64,000 nt of DNA from Pararhizobium_B sp963760965 (GTDB taxonomy: Bacteria; Pseudomonadota; Alphaproteobacteria; Rhizobiales; Rhizobiaceae), in contig CAVXEW010000013.1 in NCBI GenBank assembly GCA_963760965.1, positions 186,001 through 250,000 on the forward strand, read 5' to 3'. The position numbers were made by a program, and so were the translations under genes. Under the pieces are notes generated by a model, which did no database searches, was not told the origin of the DNA, and worked only from the letters and a program-made list of their open reading frames with translations. This document shows positions 26,063-34,744 of the stretch, in pieces (position 1 is the first letter of the stretch; every line of letters begins with the position of its first letter).

Positions 26063-27133
26063 TCAGCCGGCGAGGTGCAGCGCGTCGTGCAGTTGCGCGG
26101 CTTCCGTGGCGTCGAGCAGGTGGTAGCTGCCCCCGGCACCTCCGACGCCACCCACCTGAATCGAATGCTGGTCGTAGAGAAGGTGGTCGAGCTGCTGCGC
26201 TTGCGCGCTGCCGCCCGCGGCAACTGAGATGTTCATTGGTTCGTAGTAGCCGACATCGACGCCGACCATGGTGCCGACGGACTGGCCGCTGCCGGCCGCC
26301 CCGTCGCTGTGGCTGCCGGTCATGATCGTGTCCGTCGGTATGTGGAAGCCGCCGCCATTGCCGCCGATACCGGCGATCTGGGTGGCGCCCTGGCTCATCA
26401 GCACGTTGTTGTCCTGTGTCGCGTGGGCCGTGCCGCCCGCTCCGGCGACGGCGATGTTGACCGGCGAGTAGATCGCGACGTTGATATCCGTCAGGCTGCC
26501 GACGAAGGTGCCGTTGCCGCCGCTGCCTGCGTGGAGGTCGCCGTTCACGACGAGGGGAGATCCGGTGTCCGCGGAATGGCCGGGATATGTCGCACCGGCG
26601 CTTCCACCGATGCCGGCAAGCTGGGTGGTACCCTGCAGGAACGCCGCGGTGTTGGACTGCGAGGCGTCTGCGTGGGAACCCGAGCCCGCGGCGACGGCCG
26701 TGTTGACGGGCGCGAAAACGCCGACGTCGGCGCTGACGAGGGCCCCGGCGAAAGTGCCGTTCCCGCCGTGCCCGGCGTGGAGATTCGTGCCGAATGTGAG
26801 GCCGCCGTTTCCTCCGATGCCGACCAGTTCCGCCGACTGCTGGTCGACGAGCGCGTGGCTGTTTTGATCGGCCGAGGAGGACGAGCCGTCGAGCGCGAGC
26901 GCCGAATTGTCGGGCACGAAGACAGCCTTCGGTGTGCTGCTCACGACGCCCGTGGCAAGGCCGTCGCCGCCGCTGCCGTTGCTGCCCGGCGCAGTCGTTG
27001 CCGCATCGGCTGCTCCCCAGGGAACCCAGGTCGGAACGAGAGCCAGGTTGGCGCCGACCGATGCCGGGTCGCCGGCCGGCTGGATTGCGGTGCCGTTGTA
27101 GACGTTATCGGAAGTCGGGCGGTTCGCAGGCAT
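26063..27133 (-). CDS. Glycine-rich tandem-repeat putative type I secreted protein (long)
   Basis: A 356-residue protein built of about four degenerate 65-80-residue repeats from residue ~60. Each unit shows the pattern HAGxGGNGTFxGxL, then VxxYxPxNIAVA, then a polar stretch with AxAxQ, then QxAGIGGNGG. No Sec signal and no RTX motif are present, and Cys is absent. GGAGGATCCC precedes the ATG. It reads towards the shorter glycine-rich gene, the ABC exporter and the HlyD adaptor on the same strand. A surface or matrix role is a guess from composition only. Confidence 0.78.
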   Translation of the reverse strand: MPANRPTSDNVYNGTAIQPAGDPASVGANLALVPTWVPWGAADAATTAPGSNGSGGDGLATGVVSSTPKAVFVPDNSALALDGSSSSADQNSHALVDQQSAELVGIGGNGGLTFGTNLHAGHGGNGTFAGALVSADVGVFAPVNTAVAAGSGSHADASQSNTAAFLQGTTQLAGIGGSAGATYPGHSADTGSPLVVNGDLHAGSGGNGTFVGSLTDINVAIYSPVNIAVAGAGGTAHATQDNNVLMSQGATQIAGIGGNGGGFHIPTDTIMTGSHSDGAAGSGQSVGTMVGVDVGYYEPMNISVAAGGSAQAQQLDHLLYDQHSIQVGGVGGAGGSYHLLDATEAAQLHDALHLAG

Positions 27134-27294
27134 GGGATCCTCCGTCGAGCGGCCGGACTGCCCCGGCGACACTCTTTCAGCGGTCCGATCCTGACGCCTC
27201 GCGGACAGGAATGAGAGACGTCAATTCGTGCAGATCCGAATTGGCGACACCCGTCCGAGTGTAGCGTGGACAGGGCTTCCGGGGATATGGCCGG

Positions 27295-28857
27295 TCAGTC
27301 CGTCGAGGCGATCGCAAGCGAGATGCACGCCGGCGTCGAAGAACAGTGCAGTTCCACCTTCCCCGTCTTTTTCAATTGCTCGAGGATGCCGGAGATCCGA
27401 TCGACTGCGGCCTTGCGGATAATGGTCTTCAGCCCGGAGCGCATGTCCGCACCGCCGGTCATCAGGCTCATCAGGTTGCCGGAGCCGGCGTCCTTGCCGG
27501 CGCCCGTGTCGCCGGCGACCGGTACGCCGGCCGCCTCACGCACGAGTTCGGCCGGCGTCGCGTGGAAGGCCGTTTCGACGAGATCCGACAATCCCTTGTC
27601 GTGCATGACGAGGGAAAACGAGTGGATCGCGACGCCCGCGAGGGCCGCGAGACCCTGCTGCCCACCGGAAGCCTTGCCGCCGCGGGTGAGCAGTTCCTTC
27701 AGTCCTGTCGCGTCAGCGGATCCGTCGAGATCGAACAGGCCCGCGACATCGGCCTTCAGTCCTGCGAGGGCAAGATGCCCGTCACCGTACGAAACCTCGA
27801 CATGGGCGGAAAGCGGCAGAAGGTCGCCCGGGCCTGCGTCCTGTGTCTCTTGTTGGAGCGCCGGCCAGACGGGTGTTCCTTTCGCGACATCGGGCGAGAA
27901 GCGGGAATCGAGGTCGCCTTTCAGGCGAAGCCCTCCCGAACTCTCGCGCCTGATCGAAAACGATGCATTCTCGACGTCGACGCGGGACGGATCGCCCGTC
28001 CCGGATGCACCGGTTCCTCGCTTGGCGACGAGGTGCAGGCCGGAAAGCTCCAGATCCGCCCCGATGGCCTCGCCCTGGCTATCGAGGGGGCGGGCGAAGA
28101 TCGACGCCAGTTGCCTGACGCTGGACCAGTCGCGCGTGCCGTCTCCGGTCAGCGCAAGCGAGAGGGAGGCGATCCGCATCTCGGCTTCGCCGGCAAAGGA
28201 AGATCGCGCGTCGAGCGTGCCGGCGCGAAGACCAGTGAAGGCGAGGAGCCCGCAGGCGTCCGGCGATCCCTTTGCGGTTGCGCAGTGCAATCCGTCGATG
28301 GCGAGCGAGGCGCCGGACCACGAGGAGGAAAAGTGCGCGTCGCCCCGCGCGCGCGGCTTCGCCGCAAGCCTGAAGTTCGTGATTTTCAGGGAACCATGGC
28401 CGTCTGGCGCCGCGGCCTGCTTCGCCTGGGCTTCGCCGAAGGCAAAAGCGGCGAGAGACCGGAATGCGTCGGGCGGACCGGATATCCCGTCGGCCTTGAA
28501 GACACCCTTTCCGTTGCTGAAGCGGACGCCCTCGAGGACGATGTCGTCCGGGCCGATCGTCAGTCGGTCGGCAGTCAGGCGGCTCTCGCTCCAGGGAACG
28601 TCGATCGTGACCGAGTTCGCCGTCATTGCGCCGCCATCCTTCCTGTCCGCCTGCTGCCAGCGCGTGGCGCCGGCGAGCGCCGGCGAGATGGCGTTGAGCG
28701 CCTTCCTGAAGCCGGCGGTGACGGGATCCTCCAGTATGGTGACGGAGTTCGACTGGTGCTTGAGCGCCTGCGCCGCCCCCGGGGCCGCTGCCGCGAGCAC
28801 GAACGAGAACGCTGCCGCGAGAAAAAGCGCCGAGCGCAGCGGGAGACCTGTCCGCAT
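27295..28857 (-). CDS. Exported hypothetical protein coupled to a penicillin-binding protein gene
   Basis: A 520-residue protein with a signal peptide (first ~30 residues, ending APGAAQA) and then a mostly beta-sheet-looking sequence with many alternating segments such as SNSVTILEDP, GPDDIVLEGVRFSNGKG and DLELSGLHLVAKRG. This pattern recalls AsmA-like or lipid-transport-like periplasmic proteins, but no family is recognised. Its ATG shares a base with the stop of the penicillin-binding protein gene (TGATG), so the two are probably made together. A cell-envelope role is inferred. Confidence 0.75.
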   Translation of the reverse strand: MRTGLPLRSALFLAAAFSFVLAAAAPGAAQALKHQSNSVTILEDPVTAGFRKALNAISPALAGATRWQQADRKDGGAMTANSVTIDVPWSESRLTADRLTIGPDDIVLEGVRFSNGKGVFKADGISGPPDAFRSLAAFAFGEAQAKQAAAPDGHGSLKITNFRLAAKPRARGDAHFSSSWSGASLAIDGLHCATAKGSPDACGLLAFTGLRAGTLDARSSFAGEAEMRIASLSLALTGDGTRDWSSVRQLASIFARPLDSQGEAIGADLELSGLHLVAKRGTGASGTGDPSRVDVENASFSIRRESSGGLRLKGDLDSRFSPDVAKGTPVWPALQQETQDAGPGDLLPLSAHVEVSYGDGHLALAGLKADVAGLFDLDGSADATGLKELLTRGGKASGGQQGLAALAGVAIHSFSLVMHDKGLSDLVETAFHATPAELVREAAGVPVAGDTGAGKDAGSGNLMSLMTGGADMRSGLKTIIRKAAVDRISGILEQLKKTGKVELHCSSTPACISLAIASTD

Positions 28858-31184
28858 CAATAGAGCCCCACGCCGTCCGAAAGGCGGGTGTTCCCTGGCC
28901 CGCGCCGGCGCGGCCATGGCTGCAGGTCGCCGTTTCCATCGAACTGCCCGCCGGGCACCGAGCCGACATAGACGCCGTTCGGGTCTCCTCCCGGCGGCGG
29001 GGGCGGATACCAGTCGGCGGAGCGGGACTGGTTGTCCCAGCCTCCCGCGTCGGCCGAATAGCCGTCGTAACCGCCATAGGGGTCGGTCGTGCCGTCAGGC
29101 TGGAAGGGCGTCGCGTCGATGCGGGCACTGGACAGGCCGGCCTTGCGGAAGTCGCGCACGATCTGAGCGAAAATCGGGGCAGCCACGGCGCCGCCCGTCG
29201 CGGCACGCCCGTGCACGACCGGCAGCGGCTGATCATCGTCGCGCCCGACCCAAACCGCGAGCGCGATGTCTCCAGTCCGTCCGATGAACCAGGCGTCCCG
29301 ATCCTGCTGCGAGGTCCCCGTCTTGCCGACCACGCCGTCCGGTCCGTTTCGGAAGGCGCCTGCCGCCGTCCCGCGGACCACGACGCCGCGCATCATCCTC
29401 TGGATCTCCTGCAGCGGCCACGGATCGGCGATGGTCGATCTTTCCGGGTCGAGCGCGGCAACCGCCCGGGCCATGCGCTCTGGCGTCGTCTCCACCGTGC
29501 CGAGCGCGGCGGAGGGCAGGAGCAGCCGGTCGTCGTTGGCCGGGTATGCCCCGGCCTGCGCGAGAACGTCCTGGAAGGGCGTCGAGCCGATCTGCATGAC
29601 GAGGCGGGCGGCCACCCGGTTCAGGCTCTTTTCCAGGCCGACATAGAGCGGAACATAGCCGGAGCCGCCTTCGCCGCCATAGTTCTGCGGCGCCCAGACG
29701 TTTTCGCCGTCCATTCCGTCGACGTTCATGGACACGGGGGCGTCGCTGATCATTTCGGTGGGCGAATAACCCTGCTCGAGTGCCGCCAGGTAGAGGAACG
29801 GCTTCACCGCCGAGCCCGGCTGGCGCTCGGCCTGGGTCCGGTCGAACTGGCTCGCCCAGTTGCGTACCCCGCCTACGGAAGCGAGGATGCTGCCTGAATT
29901 CAGGTCGATCGCGACGGCGGCCCCCTGGATGCGGGGCCGGCCGGAAAGCTTCTTGCCGCCCGGAAGAAGGACATAGACGTCTCCCTCCCGCGCTCCCTTC
30001 GGAGGCGACAGACCCTTCAGCGCGTCGGTCCCGTCGGCAGTCCCGTCGTCCGCGAGCATCAGCCCGAGTCCGCCGGAAGCCGCCTTGCGGACGACGACGC
30101 GAAGCGCTCCGTCGGGCAGCGTCGGCGCGATCGCCTGGGCAGCGTCGGCGACGGTGGCGGAATCGGAAAGGTTGTCGACGTTCCGGTCGAAGACCGAGCC
30201 GAGCGGCGCGTCGCCGACCGCGTCCTGCCAGTTCTTCAGGCCGTCCTTGAGGTCCTTCTCGGCGATGGCCTGGGCGGTGCCGGAAATCGGCAGGACCATG
30301 GCCTGCTCGCCGCCGACCGGATTGCCGGAAGCCTTCGTGCCATCCCGCTGGCGAAGCTCGCGCCGTGCGAAGGCGAGCGCCCAGAAGTCAGGGTCCGGCA
30401 GGGACGCCTCCGGCTGCACTGACGCCGTCTTGGGTTGCACGACATCGATCGGCTCTGCCTTGGCCGCGTCCGCTGCAGCCCGCGAGACGACGCCGTCGGC
30501 GACCATCCTGTCGAGAACGTAGTCCCGGCGGGTCCGGGCAGCGTCGGGATGCTTGAGCGGATCCAGCGCCGAGGGCGCCTGGACGATGCCGGCGAGAAAG
30601 GCGATCTCGCCGAGATCGAGCTTGTCCCAGTCCTTGCCGAACCAGTTCTGCGCCGCTTCCTTCGCGCCGTGCGAACCGCGCCCGAAATAGACGGCGTTGG
30701 CATAGCTCTCGAGGATTTCCTTCTTGCTCGCGACGCTCTCCGTCTCGACGGCGGAGATCATGTCCGCAAGCTTGCGGGAAATGCTGCGGCTCGCGCCGGT
30801 GACCACGTTCTTGGCGAGCTGCTGCGTCAGGGTAGAGCCGCCGACGCCAGGTGCGGCACCGGTGGCCGCACTGCGGACGAGGTCTATCCCGGCCCGTGCG
30901 ATCCCGGCCGGATCGACGCCCATGTGCCTGGAAAACGAGCCGTCCTCGGCCGATTTCAAGGCTTCGAAGAAGAGCGGGGGAAAGTCGCCATAGGCTGCCT
31001 TCGGGGACTGCCTGCCGATCGTGCCTGCAAGTTCGCCGTCGCGGTAGGCGACCGCGACCACGCCGCGGTTGGCCGAATCCTTCAGGTCCAGCGCCGGGCG
31101 GGCGTCCACCGGACCTAGCGGTCCGGAGACGATCGACGCGCCGAGTGCCACGAGGGAAGCTGTCACGGTGAATATGTCGGACAT
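28857..31184 (-). CDS. Bifunctional penicillin-binding protein (PBP1-type transglycosylase/transpeptidase)
   Basis: Peptidoglycan polymerase and cross-linker of 775 residues. After an N-terminal membrane anchor, the GT51 domain shows SAEDGSFSRHMGVDP near residue 75 and GGSTLTQQLAKNV near 110. The transpeptidase domain has the SxxK in RQPGSAVKPF, SxN in KSLNRVA, and KTGTS near 635. The C terminus is Pro/Gly/Asp-rich. The ATG at 31184 was chosen; its ribosome site is weak and an upstream TTG at 31214 is possible. It is the first gene of a two-gene unit. Confidence 0.94.
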   Translation of the reverse strand: MSDIFTVTASLVALGASIVSGPLGPVDARPALDLKDSANRGVVAVAYRDGELAGTIGRQSPKAAYGDFPPLFFEALKSAEDGSFSRHMGVDPAGIARAGIDLVRSAATGAAPGVGGSTLTQQLAKNVVTGASRSISRKLADMISAVETESVASKKEILESYANAVYFGRGSHGAKEAAQNWFGKDWDKLDLGEIAFLAGIVQAPSALDPLKHPDAARTRRDYVLDRMVADGVVSRAAADAAKAEPIDVVQPKTASVQPEASLPDPDFWALAFARRELRQRDGTKASGNPVGGEQAMVLPISGTAQAIAEKDLKDGLKNWQDAVGDAPLGSVFDRNVDNLSDSATVADAAQAIAPTLPDGALRVVVRKAASGGLGLMLADDGTADGTDALKGLSPPKGAREGDVYVLLPGGKKLSGRPRIQGAAVAIDLNSGSILASVGGVRNWASQFDRTQAERQPGSAVKPFLYLAALEQGYSPTEMISDAPVSMNVDGMDGENVWAPQNYGGEGGSGYVPLYVGLEKSLNRVAARLVMQIGSTPFQDVLAQAGAYPANDDRLLLPSAALGTVETTPERMARAVAALDPERSTIADPWPLQEIQRMMRGVVVRGTAAGAFRNGPDGVVGKTGTSQQDRDAWFIGRTGDIALAVWVGRDDDQPLPVVHGRAATGGAVAAPIFAQIVRDFRKAGLSSARIDATPFQPDGTTDPYGGYDGYSADAGGWDNQSRSADWYPPPPPGGDPNGVYVGSVPGGQFDGNGDLQPWPRRRGPGNTRLSDGVGLY

Positions 31185-31551
31185 CGTGCTAGACGAACTC
31201 CAGAAGAGCGACAAAAGTTCGGCGGCCGATCGTTCGCCGCACGGCTCTATAACGCATGTCGAACGGAATCCGTGTCATATTGCCGAAGAAGATACACTTT
31301 TTCGAGCGGGCCTGCGCTGTTTGTGCAACTCCTCCCCTCGCAATTCCGCGCGCCGTCGCTCCCTGGGGAGCCGGCGCGCGTGCCGGGAGGGACGGGGGGA
31401 TGCGAGGCGACACGCTCCTGCTTGCGCGCCGGGACACGGGAAGCAACCGCGCCTTCGATACGCCCCACGCAGGAAGTGCGGGGTCGCCCTGTACAAGCAG
31501 GTCCCCCCGGGCTAGCTCTCTGAAGGTCCCGGGGCTACTGGCGACTCGAAT
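31185..31551. other. 367-bp divergent intergenic region with a large hairpin
   Basis: This gap separates the penicillin-binding protein gene (minus) from the LysR gene (plus). A strong stem-loop lies at 31348-31379: GCGCGCCG pairs with CGGCGCGC and, after a 2-nt bulge, GCTCC with GGAGC around CTGG. A second 7-bp repeat (CCCCGGG 31505-31511 with 31528-31534) lies just before the LysR start. No gene is supported here. Confidence 0.4.
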
Positions 31552-32763
31552 ATGGACCGCATGCGCAAACTGCCCAATCTGCGGCATTTGAGAGCACTCG
31601 ATGCCGTGTGCCGCACGCAAAGCATCAACGCCGCTGCGGCCGAGGTCAACATCACGCAGCCTGCGGTCACCCAGGCGCTCGCGAAACTCGAGGAATATTT
31701 CGGCGCCCGCCTCTTCGTGCGGCGGTCGGACGGAACCTATGCGACGGAGGCCGGGGCGCTTCTCGGCCGGCGCGTCGCGCGGTTCCGGGCGCAGGTGGTC
31801 TCGGCCATCTCGATCGCCCTCGGCCCGGCGGCCCGTTCGGAGGCGAGCGTCATGGCGGTGGCCAACAGGCTGACCGCGTCCCAGCTGCACGCGCTCATCG
31901 CGGTGGCGCGGACCGGCTCCTACAGCCAGGCGGCGCAGGCCCTCGGCATGGCCGAGCCGTCGCTTCACCGGGTCGCCCGCGACCTCGAGCACTCCATCGG
32001 CAGGACACTCTACTTCCGCTCGCTCTCGGGCATCGGTGCCAACAGGACCGGCTACGATCTCGCGCGTCGCTGGGCGCTGGCGCGGCTGGAGATCGAGCAG
32101 GCCATCGACGAAATGCGGGGGCTGGAAGGCGTCGCCTCGGGCCGGGTGGCGATCGGCAGCCTTCCGCTGGCCCGCACGCTCATCCTGCCCCGCGCCATCA
32201 GCAGGGCATCCGAAGCGTTTCCGGACGCGAGCTTCGAAATCATCGACGGGCCATACGAGACGCTTCTCAGGAACCTGCGGGAAGGCGTCACGGACTTCCT
32301 GGTCGGGGCGCTGCGCGACCCGCCGCCCTTCGAGGACATCGTTGGCAGCGAGTTGCTTCGCGATCCCTATGCGGTCGTCGCGCGCTGCGGGCATCCGCTG
32401 TTCGCCCGCCGGGCGATCGGAATTGCCGACCTGGCGGAGTACGCTTGGGTGATCCCGAGGGAGGGGACGCCCGTGCGCGCCGCCTTCGAGGCGCTTTTCG
32501 CGGAAGGGCCGAAGCCATCGGCGAACATCGAGACGAGTTCGCTCGTGGCGACGCGCGGGATCCTTCTGGAAAGCGACAGGCTGACCCTGCTTTCCCACCG
32601 CCAGATCGCGATCGAGGAGCGAGTGAAGCTGCTCGACGTGCTGCCGTTTCCTCTGCCGGACACCAGCCGCCCGATAGGCGTCACCACCCGCAGCGGCTGG
32701 CTGCCCAGTCCCGTTCACGAGCATTTTCTCGATTGCCTCAGGAGGGCGGCGGGCGAGGCCTGA
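31552..32763 (+). CDS. LysR-family regulator with two tandem helix-turn-helix segments
   Basis: A 403-residue regulator, about 100 residues longer than a usual LysR protein. The reason is visible. A first LysR-type HTH at residues ~8-62 (INAAAAEVNITQPAVTQALA) is followed by a second at ~108-165 (TGSYSQAAQALGMAEPSLHR), before one effector-binding domain (GRVAIGSLPLARTLILPR onward). It reads towards the ring-cleavage operon starting 267 bp downstream and is its likely regulator. The second HTH has lost little, so both may bind DNA. The exact start (31552 or 31561) is uncertain. Confidence 0.9.
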   Translation: MDRMRKLPNLRHLRALDAVCRTQSINAAAAEVNITQPAVTQALAKLEEYFGARLFVRRSDGTYATEAGALLGRRVARFRAQVVSAISIALGPAARSEASVMAVANRLTASQLHALIAVARTGSYSQAAQALGMAEPSLHRVARDLEHSIGRTLYFRSLSGIGANRTGYDLARRWALARLEIEQAIDEMRGLEGVASGRVAIGSLPLARTLILPRAISRASEAFPDASFEIIDGPYETLLRNLREGVTDFLVGALRDPPPFEDIVGSELLRDPYAVVARCGHPLFARRAIGIADLAEYAWVIPREGTPVRAAFEALFAEGPKPSANIETSSLVATRGILLESDRLTLLSHRQIAIEERVKLLDVLPFPLPDTSRPIGVTTRSGWLPSPVHEHFLDCLRRAAGEA

Positions 32764-33029
32764 GCGCGGCAGCCGCAAGATCTTGCGTCGCAGCGCTTCC
32801 AATTCCGGTAGTGGAGAAATTCTTTTCATCTATATGATTTATCTAACTTTTTCCCAGAGTCATCGAGATTCTGAGCCGCGACGCTCTATCATTTTCTTAT
32901 AGCCGTTGCGGCAAGTCTTATTGGACGAGAGTGAAGGTCTCGGGCAATTCAAGTTCCCGACCGGATTTGCCGATGGGCCAGTCGGCCAGCGCCATCTTCC
33001 GATGTGCCGGGCACCTCAGGGAGGACATC

Positions 33030-34016
33030 ATGCAGAGCGAAGAACCGTGCTTCGACGTGGCCCATCTCGGCCATGTGGAGATGTTCACCGACAGGTTCGA
33101 GGAGAGCCTCGATTTCTTCGTGAACGTCTACGGCCTGACCGAGAGCGGCCGCAACGGAACCTCGGCCTATCTGCGGGCCTATGACGACTACGAGTTCCAC
33201 ACTCTGAAGCTGACGCGGTCTGACACGACCGGGGTCGGGCATGTCGCCTACCGCACCTCGTCCGAGGCCGCGCTGGAGCGGCGCGTCAGGGCAATCGAGG
33301 AAATGGGATGCGGCATCGGCTGGACGGACGGCGATCTCGGACACGGGCGCGCCTATCGCTTCCGCGATCCGGACGGCCACGTCTTCGAGCTCTACTGGGA
33401 CACGCATGTCTACGAGGCGCCGGAAGGCGAGCGTCCGGCGCTGAAGAACATCGCGCAGCGCTATCACGGGCGGGGGGTCGCGGTCAGGCGGCTCGACCAT
33501 GTCAACCTGCTGGCGAGCGACGTCGGTGCCATCAGGGAGTTCATGGTCAGGGCTCTCGGCAGTCGTGTCACTGAGCAGATCGTGCTCGACAACGGCCGGC
33601 TTGCCGGTTGCTGGTTCACGGTGAACAACAAGGGCTACGACATCGCCTACGCGGAAGACCACACCGGGACGCCCGGCAGGTTCCACCACGTCACCTATGT
33701 GGTCGACCAGCGCGAGGACGTGCTCAGGGCGGCAGACATCTTCCTGGAGAACGGGGTCTTCATCGAGACCGGTCCGCACAAGCACGCGATCCAGCAGACA
33801 TTCTTCCTCTACGTGTACGAGCCCGCGGGAAACCGGGTGGAGGTCGCCAATGCCGGGGCGAGGCTGATCCTGAGGCCGGACTGGCCGACCGTCACCTGGA
33901 CGCAGGCCGAACGGAAGAAGGGACAGGCCTGGGGCCTGAAGACGATAGAGAGCTTCCACACCCACGGCACGCCGCCCGTCGAGGGCGCGGCCAAGCATGG
34001 CGGAGAAGAGAGATGA
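33030..34016 (+). CDS. VOC-family extradiol ring-cleavage dioxygenase
   Basis: A 328-residue type I extradiol dioxygenase, two-domain catechol 2,3-dioxygenase-like. The metal triad is visible: His in RRLDHVNLL near residue 156, His in RFHHVTYVV near 220, and Glu in GNRVEVANAG near 276. The active-site GPHKHAIQQTFFLYVYEPAG block matches the family. GGGAGG lies 7 nt before the ATG. It overlaps a GalB-like gene by 4 bp and is followed by GalC- and GalD-like genes, so its ring-cleavage product should be 4-oxalomesaconate or a close analogue, pointing to gallate or a related trihydroxy acid. That substrate is inferred. Confidence 0.85.
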   Translation: MQSEEPCFDVAHLGHVEMFTDRFEESLDFFVNVYGLTESGRNGTSAYLRAYDDYEFHTLKLTRSDTTGVGHVAYRTSSEAALERRVRAIEEMGCGIGWTDGDLGHGRAYRFRDPDGHVFELYWDTHVYEAPEGERPALKNIAQRYHGRGVAVRRLDHVNLLASDVGAIREFMVRALGSRVTEQIVLDNGRLAGCWFTVNNKGYDIAYAEDHTGTPGRFHHVTYVVDQREDVLRAADIFLENGVFIETGPHKHAIQQTFFLYVYEPAGNRVEVANAGARLILRPDWPTVTWTQAERKKGQAWGLKTIESFHTHGTPPVEGAAKHGGEER

Positions 34017-34744
34017 GCAGGAAGACCGCGCTGGTGGTGAGCGCCCATTCGGCCGATTTCGTCTGGCGATGCGGCGGCGCCATCGCGCTTCACCAGGAAA
34101 ACGGCCTCGACGTCACCATCGTGTGCCTGTCCTACGGCGAGCGCGGAGAGAGCGCCAAGCTGTGGAAGCGGGAGGGGATGACCCTAGACGCGGTCAAGGC
34201 CGGCCGCCGGAAGGAGGCGGAGAGCGCCGCCCGTGCGCTCGGTGCGCACGACATCCGGTTCTTCGACCTCGGCGACTATCCGCTCGAGATGAACCGGGAG
34301 GCGAAGTTCCGCCTGGTCGACGTCATCCGCGAGGTCGGGCCTGCGTTCATGCTGTCACATTCGCTCGACGATCCCTACAACACCGATCACCCCTACGCGG
34401 CGAAGATGACGCTCGAATGCCGGATGGTCGCCCAGGCATGGGGCCACAATCCGGGCGAGAAGGTTCTTGGGGCGCCGCAACTCTATCTCTTCGAGCCGCA
34501 CCAGACCGAGCAATGCGGCTGGAAGCCGGACACGCTGCTCGACATCACGCGGGTCTGGGAAAAGAAGAAGGCGGCCATCGAGTGCATGGAGGGCCAGCAG
34601 CATCTCTGGCACTACTACACCAACGCGGCGGAGAACCGCGGCAACCAGTTCCGGCGCAATTCCGGCGGACAGTCCGGCGGGCGCGAGGCCCGCTATGCCG
34701 AGGCTTTCCAGTCGGTCTTCCCCCGGACCGTGGACGAATTGTGA
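34013..34744 (+). CDS. galB: 4-oxalomesaconate hydratase (GalB-like, PIG-L/LmbE fold)
   Basis: A 243-residue PIG-L-fold protein. The zinc-binding start AHSADFVWRCGG and the GalB-typical CLSYGERGESAKLWK, FFDLGDYPLEMNRE, YLFEPHQTEQCGWKPD and LLDITRVWEKKKAAIEC closely follow Pseudomonas GalB, which hydrates 4-oxalomesaconate to 4-carboxy-4-hydroxy-2-oxoadipate. Other PIG-L deacetylases do not share these blocks. It overlaps the dioxygenase gene by 4 bp (ATGA) and the aldolase gene by 1 bp, consistent with one pathway operon. Confidence 0.85.
   Translation: MSRKTALVVSAHSADFVWRCGGAIALHQENGLDVTIVCLSYGERGESAKLWKREGMTLDAVKAGRRKEAESAARALGAHDIRFFDLGDYPLEMNREAKFRLVDVIREVGPAFMLSHSLDDPYNTDHPYAAKMTLECRMVAQAWGHNPGEKVLGAPQLYLFEPHQTEQCGWKPDTLLDITRVWEKKKAAIECMEGQQHLWHYYTNAAENRGNQFRRNSGGQSGGREARYAEAFQSVFPRTVDEL

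Noticed and set aside
25217..27133. RTX calcium-binding repeats in the glycine-rich proteins
   Set aside because: The GGxGxDxLx nonapeptide is absent; Gly-rich units have a different pattern.
26063..27133. CRISPR-like DNA repeat array
   Set aside because: The repetition is at protein level with degenerate DNA and no constant repeat-spacer pattern; no cas genes are near.
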